DNA from: Alphaproteobacteria bacterium
Lineage (GTDB): Bacteria > Pseudomonadota > Alphaproteobacteria > JAAEOK01
DNA length: 33,835 bases
Assembly: GCA_024244705.1 (NCBI GenBank)
Contig: JAAEOK010000023.1
Location: 1-33,835, forward strand
Reading direction: 5' to 3'
Below the pieces are notes generated by a model that was given only the letters and a program-made list of their open reading frames with translations, ran no database searches and had not been told where the DNA came from. Both the position numbers and the translations under genes were made by a program. This document shows positions 23,012-31,867 of this stretch, piece after piece; positions within the stretch are counted from its first letter, which is position 1; every line of letters starts with the position of its first letter.

Positions 23012-24436
23012 GTGGCGTTACTGGCACAGCTCAAACGCTACGGGGACGCGCTAAATGCGGTGCGCTTTAGTCGGATGCTGATTTCGCGGGAGCGTTGGTC
23101 GCGCGAAGAGCTGACGCGTCATCAACACCGAGAACTCGACAAACTGGTTCGTTATGCTATGGCCCACTCGCCGTTCTACCGCGACCTATATAGGGACCTC
23201 GCCGGTGATGAGGTGCCGCCGCTTGATGCCTTGCCCATCATCAACAAGCCGATGGTGATGGACAACTTCGACCGCCTTGTAACCGACGAAAGGATTCGGC
23301 TTGATGACCTTCGCGCGCACCTGGAAAGCGCCGAGGGCGATGCCCTGTATCTCGACGAGTACCGCGCCCTGAGCACATCCGGAACGACGGGATTGACGGG
23401 CATATTCAGCTACAGCCGCCGTGAGTGGAGCATCGTGCTCGCGGACACGCTCCGCTGGCAGCATATGATCAGCGTCTCGCCGCGGTTTCCCAAGCGCGTG
23501 CGCATCGCCACGATCGGCGCCCACAATCCGGCCCATGTCAGCTACAGACTGTCCGCCAGCGGCAACTTCGGGCTGTACAAGATGCTCTGTTTGGACGCCA
23601 CGACCGCCATCGCCACGCTTGTCGATGATTTGAACGATTTCCAGCCGGAAGTGCTGCTGCCCTACCCGTCGGTCGCGGCACTGCTCGCACAGGAGCAGTT
23701 GCTCGGCCGCCTGCGAATCCAGCCACGAGTCGTCTCGACACACAGCGAAGTCCTGACGGCCGATATGGCTGCGGTGATACAACAGTCATGGGGGGAGCCG
23801 CCCTTTGACCACTATGGCTTGAGCGAGCACCCCAATTGCGGATGCGCCTGCGGGCTGCGTCGAGGAGTCCATCTCTTCGAGGACCTGTTCATCGCCGAGG
23901 TCGTCGATGAGCACAACCGGCCTGTCCCCGCTGGCACGTCGGGACACAAGCTCTTGCTGACCAATCTCTACAATTACACCCAACCGCTGATTCGCTATGA
24001 AGTGTCGGACATGATCACGATCGATGCGAAACCGTGTCCCTGCGGGCGACCGTTTCGGAATGTCTCGAAGATCGGCGGCCGCAACGACGACATTATCTAT
24101 CTGGCCGGCCTTGGCACAGATCGGATCGCCGTTCATCCCCTTCATTTCTATGATGCCATGGAGACCTTGACCGATATTCGGCAGTACCAAGTCATTGAAA
24201 AGCAAGGCGCCGTCGGCGTGCGAATCGTGCCGCGCGAGGGAGCCGATCAGGAGCGGCTTAGGCGAACGACGATCGATCGACTGAGCAATAGCCTGAAGTC
24301 TGCCGGCGTGGCAAAGCCGATGGTGCACGTGGATATCGTTGACACCATCGAGCGGCCGATTGAACGGATGGGAAAGGTAAAGCTCGTCCTCTCCTCATCG
24401 AGGCCACCCGACCGGCAAGACTCATCCATTGAATGA
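23012..24436 (+). CDS. PaaK/CapK-like adenylate-forming ligase
   Basis: 474 aa. GTG 23012 is used because the upstream reading overlaps the fusion gene; AGGGAG lies ~12 bases before it. Phenylacetate-CoA-ligase/CapK-type features are LVRYAMAHSPFYRDLYRDL, the P-loop LSTSGTTGLTGIF (121-133), HYGLSEHPNCGCACG (metal-binding Cys pair region), LLLTNLYNYTQPLIRYEVSD and a C-terminal KIGGRNDDIIYLAGLG. It would activate a carboxylic acid (aryl, acyl or amino acid) as adenylate. Being in the same operon as a carrier-acyltransferase fusion, it may supply or condense a second building block. The substrate is unknown. Confidence 0.83.
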   Translation: MALLAQLKRYGDALNAVRFSRMLISRERWSREELTRHQHRELDKLVRYAMAHSPFYRDLYRDLAGDEVPPLDALPIINKPMVMDNFDRLVTDERIRLDDLRAHLESAEGDALYLDEYRALSTSGTTGLTGIFSYSRREWSIVLADTLRWQHMISVSPRFPKRVRIATIGAHNPAHVSYRLSASGNFGLYKMLCLDATTAIATLVDDLNDFQPEVLLPYPSVAALLAQEQLLGRLRIQPRVVSTHSEVLTADMAAVIQQSWGEPPFDHYGLSEHPNCGCACGLRRGVHLFEDLFIAEVVDEHNRPVPAGTSGHKLLLTNLYNYTQPLIRYEVSDMITIDAKPCPCGRPFRNVSKIGGRNDDIIYLAGLGTDRIAVHPLHFYDAMETLTDIRQYQVIEKQGAVGVRIVPREGADQERLRRTTIDRLSNSLKSAGVAKPMVHVDIVDTIERPIERMGKVKLVLSSSRPPDRQDSSIE

Positions 24437-24571
24437 CGGCGTAGGGACAGCCCGAAAGGCAGCTCTCTGTTGGTTGAGATCCCATATGGCGCCGAAAGGT
24501 CCGCGTGCGGAAACAACAACGAACCAGGACCGGACTGCCCGAATATGGCTGAGCGCCCAATTTTTGGCCCA

Positions 24572-24735
24572 ACCTGAAACATAGGTGACACTTTCGGGTT
24601 TTGCGCCGGGGGTGTTGATGCCGTGGAAAAGCGAGTTCGGCAATGCAAGAACGTCTACGATTTGTTGCCCGTTTGTTAGATGGCGAGGGCATGAGCGATG
24701 TGTGCCGGTCTTTCCGTATATCCCGGTCAGAAGGT
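24572..24735 (+). pseudogene. IS481-type insertion-sequence remnant with broken transposase start
   Basis: The segment begins with CCTGAAACATAGGTGACACT, a typical outer end of IS481-like elements, then MPWK at ATG 24618. One extra A in a run of four (24627-24630) shifts the frame; the true transposase N-terminus continues in the other frame as MQERLRFVARLLDGEGMSDV, CRSFRISRS, and breaks off at about 24735. The DDE core and right end are absent. The preceding 24437-24571 bases contain no recognisable gene. Confidence 0.65.
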
Positions 24736-24853
24736 GGCGGGCTCCTACGCCGGCCAACAATTTGCCGTCGGCCAGAACGCACTCGATACGACCGAAGCGC
24801 CGACCCGGATCTTCGACATCGACTTCGCCGGCCGGCGCATCACCGCCGAGTGA
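24728..24853 (+). pseudogene. C-terminal remnant of an unidentified protein
   Basis: Forty-one in-frame codons (QKVAGSYAGQQFAVGQNALD ... IFDIDFAGRRITAE) end at TGA 24851. The N-terminal part is replaced by the IS481 remnant. The composition looks protein-like but no family is recognised and no start or ribosome site is present. It is reported as a scar only. Confidence 0.35.
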
Positions 24854-24868
24854 GAGATCGGCTTTGGG

Positions 24869-24888
24869 ACCGGCCCGTCGGGGCCGGT
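24869..24888. terminator. small GC hairpin after the remnant
   Basis: ACCGGCCC and GGGCCGGT form an 8-bp perfect stem with a GTCG loop, 15 bases after the stop at 24853. No T-run follows, so termination is uncertain. It probably belonged to the gene whose 5' part is lost. Confidence 0.4.
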
Positions 24889-25034
24889 ACGCCGCTATGT
24901 GGCGGTGCGACAATAAACTATAGGAGTCGGTAGGGTCGCCCTCCGCCGAGACGCCGCTGGCTCCTTTCCGGCGAATAGGGCATAAGAGCGCCATTCGAAA
25001 CGGCCGTGCCGAATGGCCTTCAGGGGGCGGGAAC

Positions 25035-26516
25035 GTGGCGATCATAGGGAGCGAATCGAGGCGGTCGATTGGATTCGACCGTGCGGCGCTAGTCGCCGTC
25101 CTGGTCGTCGTTTTCGCGGTCACGCTGGCCAACTCCAAGCCGGGCCGAGACAGTCTTTTCGATACCCAGTTCGTCGACATCGCCTTCAACATGGTCACTC
25201 TGGGGGTCTTCGCGCTCGAGCGGGATGAAGCCGGCGACGCCGTGCCGACCGCCGTCCGCGAGCCGGTCCAGCCCGCCTTCCTCGCGATCGCATTGGCGGT
25301 CTTCCTCGATCCGGACGCCGCCGGGGCCCGCTGCCTGTTCGAACACCCGTCGTCCTGTCCCGAACTGCTCGGGCCGCTCAAGATCGTCCAGGCGCTCACC
25401 ATGGTGGCGCTGGCGTTGCTGATCTATGGGGCGACAGTCCGCCTCTGCGGACGCGGGTGGTGGGCGGTCATCGCCGTCGTGCTGTTCCTCTTTCAGGGCG
25501 ACGCGATCCGGGATGCCGCGATCACTTTCATGTCGGAGCCGACGGCGGCGCTGCTGCTGATCGTTCACGCCTCTTTGTTGGCGCTGGTTGCGCAGGACCC
25601 GCGCCGCCGGTTGGCCGCCGCGCTGGCCGGCGTGGCGCTGGGTCTGCTGGTACTGACCAAGGCGATCTTCATCTTCTACATTGTCGGCGGGCTCGGGCTG
25701 CTGATAGTGCTAGCGCCGTTTACCCGGGCTCGACGGCTCGCGGCCTTCCGCCCGGCGGCAATCGTCTTGCTGATCGCCTTCGCCATCATGTCGGCTTGGA
25801 TCGTGCGCAACATCGTCGTCGCCGATACGCCGCTGCTCACCCAGCGCGGCAACGGCGTCCTCGTTCGGCGCGTCGAGCATGCGACCATGGGCTGGAACGA
25901 GAGCGCCTCGAGCTTCGTCTACTACGCGCCCTATGTCGGCCGCGCGGCAGCCGAGGCGTGGCTCGCGCCCGAGCACTACGTCAGGTTGGATGGAGAATAT
26001 CCCGGAGGCTACCACGCGCGCATGCGGGACGGAGGCGGGCTCGTCAATGCGCGGACGGCGGCCAATCTCGCGGAAACCGGCGGCCGCTTTGCGACCCTCA
26101 TTCGGATCGTTACGCCGCTCCAAGTGATGATCGAAAACATGCCCAAGCACCTCGTACTGACCATATCGTTCCTGTGGCGCGGCATGGGTATGACGGTCTT
26201 CGACCGGTGGACCGGGATCGCCGTGATCGATGGAATCATCGGCGTCGGCGCGCGGATCTTCACAATCCTCCTGGTGCCGGCAGTGATCTGGGCGGCCATT
26301 CGAGCGCGGCGGCGGCGGCAGTGGCCGGTGCTCGTATTCCTGCTGCCGGGGCTCTATTCGATCCTTATCCACGCCTTCATCACGCACAACCTGCCGCGCT
26401 TCAACGCTCCGGTGATCCCCTGCGCTATCGTCGCGCTGGTCTGGCTGCTACACAGCCTGACGGCGGCCCGGCGCGAAACCGCGGCCGGTCAGCCGCGACG
26501 GCCTAAGCGCCAATGA
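25035..26516 (+). CDS. polytopic membrane glycosyltransferase-like protein (ArnT/GT39-like)
   Basis: 493 aa; GTG 25035 follows AGGGGGCGGG. About ten to eleven hydrophobic spans are visible (for example ALVAVLVVVFAVTLA, VIAVVLFLFQ, ALAGVALGLLVLTKAIFIFY, AAIVLLIAFAIMSAWIV, VLVFLLPGLYSILIHAFI). Early loops contain DTQFVDIAFNMV and RDAAITFMSEPT, resembling the periplasmic first loops of PMT/ArnT-type polyprenol-phosphate-sugar transferases. The family is assigned from topology; the acceptor is unknown. No linked sugar-synthesis genes are adjacent. Its 3' end overlaps the convergent hydrolase by 14 bp. Confidence 0.65.
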   Translation: MAIIGSESRRSIGFDRAALVAVLVVVFAVTLANSKPGRDSLFDTQFVDIAFNMVTLGVFALERDEAGDAVPTAVREPVQPAFLAIALAVFLDPDAAGARCLFEHPSSCPELLGPLKIVQALTMVALALLIYGATVRLCGRGWWAVIAVVLFLFQGDAIRDAAITFMSEPTAALLLIVHASLLALVAQDPRRRLAAALAGVALGLLVLTKAIFIFYIVGGLGLLIVLAPFTRARRLAAFRPAAIVLLIAFAIMSAWIVRNIVVADTPLLTQRGNGVLVRRVEHATMGWNESASSFVYYAPYVGRAAAEAWLAPEHYVRLDGEYPGGYHARMRDGGGLVNARTAANLAETGGRFATLIRIVTPLQVMIENMPKHLVLTISFLWRGMGMTVFDRWTGIAVIDGIIGVGARIFTILLVPAVIWAAIRARRRRQWPVLVFLLPGLYSILIHAFITHNLPRFNAPVIPCAIVALVWLLHSLTAARRETAAGQPRRPKRQ

Positions 26517-27273
26517 AGCGAACGAGATGCGAGGTCACATCGCCCGGCGCTTCGAGCAGGATCGCATGCTTGAGATTTGACAGGATGACCAGCTCGGCGT
26601 CAGGCAATCGGTCGGCGATGAATCTATTGAGGCGTGGGTTGCAGCCGCCGTCCAGTTCCCCGGTCAAGACGAGCGATCGCGCCTCGATCTCATGAAGCCA
26701 GGGCGCCATCTCCGTTCCCGCGTAAATCCTAAATACGTTCATGAAGACCGCGGCATCGGTCGCCAGGACCTGCTTCAGCCGGCGCGCCACGATGTCGGCC
26801 TTGCGGTCGATGAAATCGTCCGTGAACCATCGGTCGACGAGCGTATCGAGGGTCGGCGCAATGCCGTCCTCCTCCATCGCGCGCACCACGGCCCGGACCC
26901 GGGCGCTATCCTCTTCGCTACGCCCGGCCGCGGTCGAAAGCAGGGCGAGCGAGAGAACGCGTCGCGGATATCGTCGTGCGTAGGCCGGGCCGATCATGCC
27001 GCCGAGCGAATGGCCGGCAATATGGGCGCGTTCGATCCCGGCGCGTTCGCGCACTCTTTCGAGGTCGTCGACCAACTCGTCGAGGCCGAATTCGCCCACC
27101 GGCAAGGGCGACGTGCCGTGGCCGCGGAGATCGTAGGTCACCACGGTGAAGTGCTCGCTGAGGGCGGGGACCATAAACCGCCACGCGTCCCGGGCGGCGC
27201 CGATGCCGTGGATCAACAGCAACGGCGGACCGCTGCCCTCGATTGTGAACTCACAGTCGATCGTGGTGCCCAT
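26503..27273 (-). CDS. alpha/beta-fold hydrolase
   Basis: 256 aa. Typical motifs: oxyanion segment LLLIHGIGAARDAW, nucleophile elbow AGHSLGG (Ser), acid GELDGGCNP and catalytic His in LKHAILLEAP. It resembles esterases/lactonases and 3-oxoadipate-enol-lactonase-like enzymes (TYDLRGHGTSPLP). The lid region (residues ~120-190) is helical. It lies 50 bp downstream of the LLM oxidoreductase on the same strand, so they probably form a degradation operon. ATG 27273 is the best start; the ribosome site is weak. The substrate is unknown. Confidence 0.85.
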   Translation of the reverse strand: MGTTIDCEFTIEGSGPPLLLIHGIGAARDAWRFMVPALSEHFTVVTYDLRGHGTSPLPVGEFGLDELVDDLERVRERAGIERAHIAGHSLGGMIGPAYARRYPRRVLSLALLSTAAGRSEEDSARVRAVVRAMEEDGIAPTLDTLVDRWFTDDFIDRKADIVARRLKQVLATDAAVFMNVFRIYAGTEMAPWLHEIEARSLVLTGELDGGCNPRLNRFIADRLPDAELVILSNLKHAILLEAPGDVTSHLVRFIGA

Positions 27274-27323
27274 CGCCGTCGGGTCCGCTCACTCCGGGCA
27301 TTGGTCGGCGATGGCGAGCACCG

Positions 27324-28379
27324 TCATTCGGCGGCCGCGAATATCGGTGCCGTCCTCGCGCGGTCGACGAAATGGGGCATGACCTGCTCGGCGAAGCATT
27401 GAATGCAGTCCTGCGTTTCGGCCTGGCTGGCGCCGAAATTGACGTTCAGGATGACGCGATCGATTCCCGCCTCGGCGTAGCGGCCGAGTTTGTCGACCAT
27501 TTCCGTCGGCGTACAAATCAACAGGCTTGCGGCGAGTTCCTCGACGGTCTGCTTGCGCGGCAACGGCGCGATCATGCCGTGCTTCACGATCCCAGGTCCG
27601 GTGAAGACGTTGTCGAAGCGGCTGTAATAGTCGTAGGCGGCTTGAATCTTGGCTTTCCGTTCGCTCTCGTCGTTGACGACGAAGGCCACGCGCGACAGCG
27701 ACAACGTCAGGTCGCGGCCGGCGCCGTCCAACTCCGCCTTGCCGCGGCGGAAGGCGTCGACCTGGTCAAGCATGTGCTGGTTATCGCCGGCCAACGGCGT
27801 CGTTTGGATATGGAAGCCGCGCTTGGCACAGTGGTAGATGCCCGCCGGCGCCATCACCGCCATCATGATCGGCGGTCCGCCGGGACGCACCGGCCGCGGC
27901 ATGATTGTCAACGGATCGAATTTGTAGAAATCGCCGTCCCAGGACACCTCTTCCTCGTGCAGCAGCGCGGTCAGGACGTCGAGCGATTCGTCGAACTTCG
28001 CCCGGGTGGTGTCGAGCGGGACCCCGAGCCGGCCCATCTCGAATCCGAAGGCGCCGCGGCCGACTCCCAGCATCAAGCGGCCATCGGTGAAGATATCCGC
28101 CGCGATCACCTCGCCGGCGAGGATTCGCATGTCGTGTAGCGGCAAGACCACGACCGAGGTCATGATCTTTATGCGTTTGGTCGCACCGGCGATCTTGACG
28201 GCGAACTGGAGTGGCGCCGGCATCAGCAGGATATTGATGAGATGGTGCTCAGTAAGCGACACGGCGTCGTAGCCGAGCCGGTCGGCCAGCACCGCCTGAT
28301 CCAGCATGTCCCGATAGAGCCGATCGCCGCCATAGGACTTGTCGGGGTAATAGGCCGAGAGCTGAATACTGAAATCCAT
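27324..28379 (-). CDS. LLM-class flavin-dependent oxidoreductase
   Basis: 351 aa from ATG 28379 (MDFSIQLSAYYPDKSYGGDR); GGAGG five bases before it favours this start over the ATG four codons upstream. Luciferase-like TIM-barrel: VSLTEHHLINILLMPAP, MTSVVVLPLHDMRILAGEV, DGRLMLGVGRGAFGFEM and a C-terminal flavin-binding CTPTEMVDKLGRYAEAGIDR. It uses FMN or F420 to oxidise small molecules, for example amines, alkanes or sulfonates. It is divergent from a LysR regulator and upstream of the hydrolase, forming a catabolic operon. A sulfonate or nitrogenous xenobiotic is possible but not shown. Confidence 0.88.
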   Translation of the reverse strand: MDFSIQLSAYYPDKSYGGDRLYRDMLDQAVLADRLGYDAVSLTEHHLINILLMPAPLQFAVKIAGATKRIKIMTSVVVLPLHDMRILAGEVIAADIFTDGRLMLGVGRGAFGFEMGRLGVPLDTTRAKFDESLDVLTALLHEEEVSWDGDFYKFDPLTIMPRPVRPGGPPIMMAVMAPAGIYHCAKRGFHIQTTPLAGDNQHMLDQVDAFRRGKAELDGAGRDLTLSLSRVAFVVNDESERKAKIQAAYDYYSRFDNVFTGPGIVKHGMIAPLPRKQTVEELAASLLICTPTEMVDKLGRYAEAGIDRVILNVNFGASQAETQDCIQCFAEQVMPHFVDRARTAPIFAAAE

Positions 28380-28424
28380 GGAGGCCTCCATCTGATCGGC
28401 CGCGGTGAGAGACGTCGAGTGTGG

Positions 28425-28502
28425 GGCAAATTTTTATATCTGGAAAACGAATTTAATTGGCTTAATAATTCCATTTTATCGAATTAATGTGAAAGCCAAG
28501 CA
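28425..28502. promoter_or_regulatory. AT-rich control region between LLM gene and lysR
   Basis: This stretch is strongly AT-rich. CGAATTTAATT (28449) and CGAATTAATG (28480) are similar half-sites, and TTAA-TTGGC-TTAA at 28453-28465 is symmetric. LysR regulators bind such sites next to their own promoter; the binding role is inferred. Confidence 0.4.
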
Positions 28503-29333
28503 ATGAATATCACGGCGCTCAAGACTTTCCTCGCCGTCGTCCAGACGGGAAACCTCAACAAGGCGGCCGTCCATTTGAACGTCTCGCAATCCACGGTGAC
28601 GGCGCGGCTCGACTCGCTCGATGCGGTGCTTGGCCAGAGATTGTTGGTGCGCTCCCGGCGCGGCGCCGAGTTGACCAAGGCCGGCTTCGCCTTTCAACGG
28701 CATGCCGAGTTGGTCGTCCAATCGTGGGACCAGGCGCGCAAGGCCGTCGGCCTGCCCAAGGGGTTCTCGGGCCTGTTCAGTTTCGTCTGCCCGGGCGAGC
28801 TCTGGGACGGCGCCGGTTCAGCGTGGCTCGATCGGGTCCGGGACCGCCACCCCGACCTCGCGCTCGAGGCGTGGCCCGGCGACATGAACGAAGTCGGCCG
28901 CTGGCTTTCGAGCGGCCTCGTCGACGCGGCACTGATTGCCGAATCGCTTACCGGGCCGGGGCTGGCCTCGCACCGGGTCACCCCTGACCGACTGGTGCAG
29001 GTTTCGACCGTATGCCGAACCGTTCAGTCCTGGGACCCCGACTATATCTATGTCGATTTGGGCGCCGAGTTCCGCCGCCAGCATTCACGTGCCTGGCCGA
29101 TCGATGAGACCGCCCACATGACGTTCGGTTCGAGCCGGTGGGCGCTCGATCATCTCTTGGAACATGGCGGGTCGGCCTATTTGCCGTGGCGGCTGAGTGC
29201 GACCCACGTGCGGCAGGGCCGACTCCATCCCGTCGAAGGGGCGCCGGAGTTTACCCGCGCCCTCTTTCTCGCCTGGCGCGAAGCGAGCCTCACCACCCAT
29301 CCTTGGCTGAGGGATGCGATCGAGTGGATATGA
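28503..29333 (+). CDS. LysR family transcriptional regulator
   Basis: 276 aa from ATG 28503. The N-terminal winged helix-turn-helix is clear (MNITALKTFLAVVQTGNLNK, AAVHLNVSQSTVTARLDSLD, LGQRLLVRSRRGAELTKAG). The effector domain (~90-276) starts FSGLFSFVCPGELWDG and is slightly shorter than usual; no metal- or substrate-specific motif is seen. It is divergent from the LLM oxidoreductase, 123 bp apart, so it most likely activates that operon in response to its substrate. Confidence 0.9.
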   Translation: MNITALKTFLAVVQTGNLNKAAVHLNVSQSTVTARLDSLDAVLGQRLLVRSRRGAELTKAGFAFQRHAELVVQSWDQARKAVGLPKGFSGLFSFVCPGELWDGAGSAWLDRVRDRHPDLALEAWPGDMNEVGRWLSSGLVDAALIAESLTGPGLASHRVTPDRLVQVSTVCRTVQSWDPDYIYVDLGAEFRRQHSRAWPIDETAHMTFGSSRWALDHLLEHGGSAYLPWRLSATHVRQGRLHPVEGAPEFTRALFLAWREASLTTHPWLRDAIEWI

Positions 29334-29413
29334 CCGGGCCGCGCGACCGGTCCCGCTCCGCCGATGCAAACCCGCGCCGAATCCCGGTGGCGCGAAGACG
29401 GCTCGCGCGACGG

Positions 29414-29731
29414 CTATTTCCGCTCCCATCCTTCCCGGGTACCTGCCAGGATGGCGGGGCCGGCCTCGGCTGTCGGCACGATCTCCATGATGTCGTTGTG
29501 GAAGAGCGGCCAGAACTTGGCACACAACCTGATCACCTCGGCCTTGGAGTCGGCCTCGAGCAGAACGTAGCCCTCGGTGTTGCTGATCCAGCCGGTGAAT
29601 TTGACCGCACTGGGTCCCTCCACCAGTTCGTCGGCAGCGCCGACCATGTCGGTCCAGGCGGCGATCTCGCGGTCGCGATCGGTCGGCCAGGCGGCGGCGT
29701 TGCAGGTGAAATGGTTGATGTACATCGGCAT
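29414..29731 (-). CDS. DUF3303-like small protein (105 aa)
   Basis: ATG 29731 is preceded by GGGAGG eight bases away. The 105-aa chain (MPMYINHFTCNAAAWPTDRD, GAADELVEGPSAVKFTGWIS, GYVLLEADSKAEVIRLCAKFWPLFHNDIMEIVPT) has an alpha/beta ferredoxin-like pattern and resembles DUF3303-type monomeric proteins (GYVLLEA followed by W-F/N-D-I-x-E-I). The function is unknown. It faces LysR convergently and the SRPBCC gene across 246 bp (29732-29977) in which no other gene is seen. Confidence 0.7.
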   Translation of the reverse strand: MPMYINHFTCNAAAWPTDRDREIAAWTDMVGAADELVEGPSAVKFTGWISNTEGYVLLEADSKAEVIRLCAKFWPLFHNDIMEIVPTAEAGPAILAGTREGWERK

Positions 29732-29977
29732 GGCGTTTCCTCCCAGTGATTGGCTCGCCGCCTGAAAGCAACCAAGAATAGCGCCCGAGGCGGGACACCT
29801 GGTGACGATAGCCGCCGGTGCGGGTGGTGGGAAGGCCGAAACCAGGCCCTTCGGCTGGGCCCAGACGAGGGGCCGCCACCCGATTCACCGCAACAGTGTT
29901 TCGGCCGTCGCGCGCGACCCGTGGCCGTCACGGGCGTCGTTTGCTAGGCTTTAGGTCTAGGACAAGGGAGGCAATGA

Positions 29978-30406
29978 ATGGCCGATGGTTTCACGGTGAC
30001 AGAAACGATCGCCGCGCCGCCGGCGGAGGTCTGGGATTTCCTCACCAATTTCCGCCATGCCCAGGACTGGATGACCGGCATCGACGACATGACCCAGACC
30101 ACGCCGGGTCCGCTCGAAGTCGGCACCCACCTCGAATTCAGGGCCCGCGGCAAGATGCGGCAGTCGCGGGTGACCGCGCTGGACCGCGGCGAGCGGATCG
30201 CGCTGACCTCGACCCAGGGCGGGGTGACCGCGACCTATACCTATTCCCTGGTGCCGGTCGGCGCGGGCACCGAAACCACGCTCCACGCCGTATGCGAGGC
30301 GACCGGGTTGTGGAAGCTCCTCCATCCGGTGATCGTTATCGCGATGAAGAAAAGCGACTCGTCGCATCTCGCCAAACTGAAGGCGGCGATGGCGCGGCAC
30401 GGCTAG
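29978..30406 (+). CDS. SRPBCC (START/Bet v 1-like) family protein
   Basis: 142 aa; ATG 29978 has GGGAGG at 29966-29971. Typical helix-grip pattern: MADGFTVTETIAAPPAEVWDFLTNFRHAQDWM at the start, LEVGTHLEFRARGKMRQSRV and TATYTYSLVPVGAGTETTL in the middle, and a C-terminal helix (KKSDSSHLAKLKAAMARHG). Such proteins bind hydrophobic ligands or act as polyketide-cyclase-like or dehydratase-like factors. The last ~25 codons are duplicated at 31749-31838. It is convergent with the Rieske gene; the gap is only 9 bp. Confidence 0.85.
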   Translation: MADGFTVTETIAAPPAEVWDFLTNFRHAQDWMTGIDDMTQTTPGPLEVGTHLEFRARGKMRQSRVTALDRGERIALTSTQGGVTATYTYSLVPVGAGTETTLHAVCEATGLWKLLHPVIVIAMKKSDSSHLAKLKAAMARHG

Positions 30407-30415
30407 CGGCGGTGT

Positions 30416-31594
30416 TTACCTGTTCCCGCCACACACTCTGTCGAGATAGCGGATGAACTGCCAAATGTTACGCTCGATCGGGTGGAGCGCGCCATCGGGC
30501 AGCATCGGCGAAGCGGTGCCTCGATGCAGGCCCTCGACGACAGGCCTGTCCTCGCCATTAGCCATATCCATATAGGCCCTGAATTCATCCAGCCAGGACT
30601 CATACTCGGTGTCGGGCACGTCGGCGAGGATCTCCGGCGGGACTGCGACGCCCCACGTGGCGCGCATTGGATCGGTGCCGACCGGCTGCACGGAGATGTA
30701 CCATAAATAATCCGGCATCAACGTCACCAGGTGGGCCGGGAAGACGCAGAAATCGACCATCATTCGCCGCCACTCGCCGTTCAGTCGCTTGTTGGCGGGA
30801 TGCGCCGCACCGGGACGCTCATCGGACGGCTGCGCTGCCCGGTGATAGCCGTAATGGTCGCTGTCTTCGCCGCAGACATAGACATCCAATTTCTTGTGGT
30901 GACGGGCGAAGGTCTTCCGGTGGACGATGGGGACGTGATAGCTCTCGCTGAAGTTCTCGATCAGGTTCTTCCAGTTGGCGTTCCAGGTCATGGATTCGCG
31001 CATCACGGTTCGGTAGCAGGCCATGTCGTAGCGCCCGACTACATTGTCGCGCAAAGGCGCCAGCGACTTGGCCACGGTCTTGGTCTGATGATCGGCCAAG
31101 GTGACGTAGAGGAAGCCTTCCCAGACTTCGATCTGCAACCGGCGGAGGCCGTGTTTGGAAGGATCGAAGCCGTCCTTCATCTCCATATACGGGGCTCGAA
31201 TCAGGTCCCCGGCACAATCGTAGGTCCAGGCGTGATAGGGACATGTAAACCGTTTGCGTGATCCCGTTTCGTCCGAGAGAAGGCGAGTGAATCGGTGGGC
31301 GCAAGCATTCACGAAGGCTTTGATGGAACCATCCGCCTGACGAACGACAATGATAGGCACACCCGCGATATTATGGGTCAGGTAATCGCCATGTGCCGCG
31401 ATTTCATCCGCGCGCCCAACGCAAATCCATTCTCGCGCAAACATGGCTTCCCGCTCGAGTTCCAAGAACGCGCGAGAATGATGAATCTCGGGCGGAATGG
31501 GACGGGCATCCTCGAAAGGTCGGTCGGCCGATTCCTTCAGCCGTTCAAGAACAACCTTCAGAGGGAGTTCCGAGTGGGGGCAAGAGATGACCAT
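30416..31594 (-). CDS. Rieske [2Fe-2S] aromatic-ring-hydroxylating-type oxygenase, alpha subunit
   Basis: 392 aa. The N-terminal Rieske domain has C98-x-H100 and C118-x2-H121 (ACAHRF, CPYHAW). The C-terminal catalytic domain has the mononuclear iron site NLIENFSESYHVPIVH (H220, H225) with a third carboxylate expected near GEDRPVVEGLHRG. It is a cytoplasmic oxygenase; the substrate is unknown. No reductase or ferredoxin partner is in the window, so electron transfer must come from elsewhere. The ATG at 31594 has a weak ribosome site. The 3' end nearly abuts the SRPBCC gene, and a truncated SRPBCC copy lies upstream. Confidence 0.9.
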   Translation of the reverse strand: MVISCPHSELPLKVVLERLKESADRPFEDARPIPPEIHHSRAFLELEREAMFAREWICVGRADEIAAHGDYLTHNIAGVPIIVVRQADGSIKAFVNACAHRFTRLLSDETGSRKRFTCPYHAWTYDCAGDLIRAPYMEMKDGFDPSKHGLRRLQIEVWEGFLYVTLADHQTKTVAKSLAPLRDNVVGRYDMACYRTVMRESMTWNANWKNLIENFSESYHVPIVHRKTFARHHKKLDVYVCGEDSDHYGYHRAAQPSDERPGAAHPANKRLNGEWRRMMVDFCVFPAHLVTLMPDYLWYISVQPVGTDPMRATWGVAVPPEILADVPDTEYESWLDEFRAYMDMANGEDRPVVEGLHRGTASPMLPDGALHPIERNIWQFIRYLDRVCGGNR

Positions 31595-31748
31595 TTCTGC
31601 GCATCCGTGATCCGAAGGTGGGCGTTGCTATAGCCGCAAATCATGATGACCGGTGGCCTAATCGCGGCCATCGTACTCAGGTATCGCCGATTAATGGAAT
31701 AGGTTTGCCCCACCGCTACCGCCTTCTTACCCGTCGAGACGACATTCC

Positions 31749-31838
31749 TGGTGATCGTTGGCGGTGCGATGAAGAAAAGCGACTCTTCGCATCTCGCCAA
31801 CCTGAAGGCGGCGATAGCGCGGCACGATTGGCAGCGGC
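31749..31838 (+). pseudogene. truncated copy of the SRPBCC gene 3' end
   Basis: The bases correspond to 30328-30415, covering VIVIAMKKSDSSHLAKLKAA and just past the stop. The copy reads VIVGGAMKKSDSSHLANLKA. Small indels near the start and stop and scattered substitutions give roughly 90% identity by eye. The stop is lost (CGGCTAG became CGATTGGC), and no start or N-terminus exists. The bases between the Rieske start and this copy (31595-31748) hold no other recognisable gene. Confidence 0.8.
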
Positions 31839-31867
31839 GGCTCCTGTACCAAAACCACCGATCCTGC

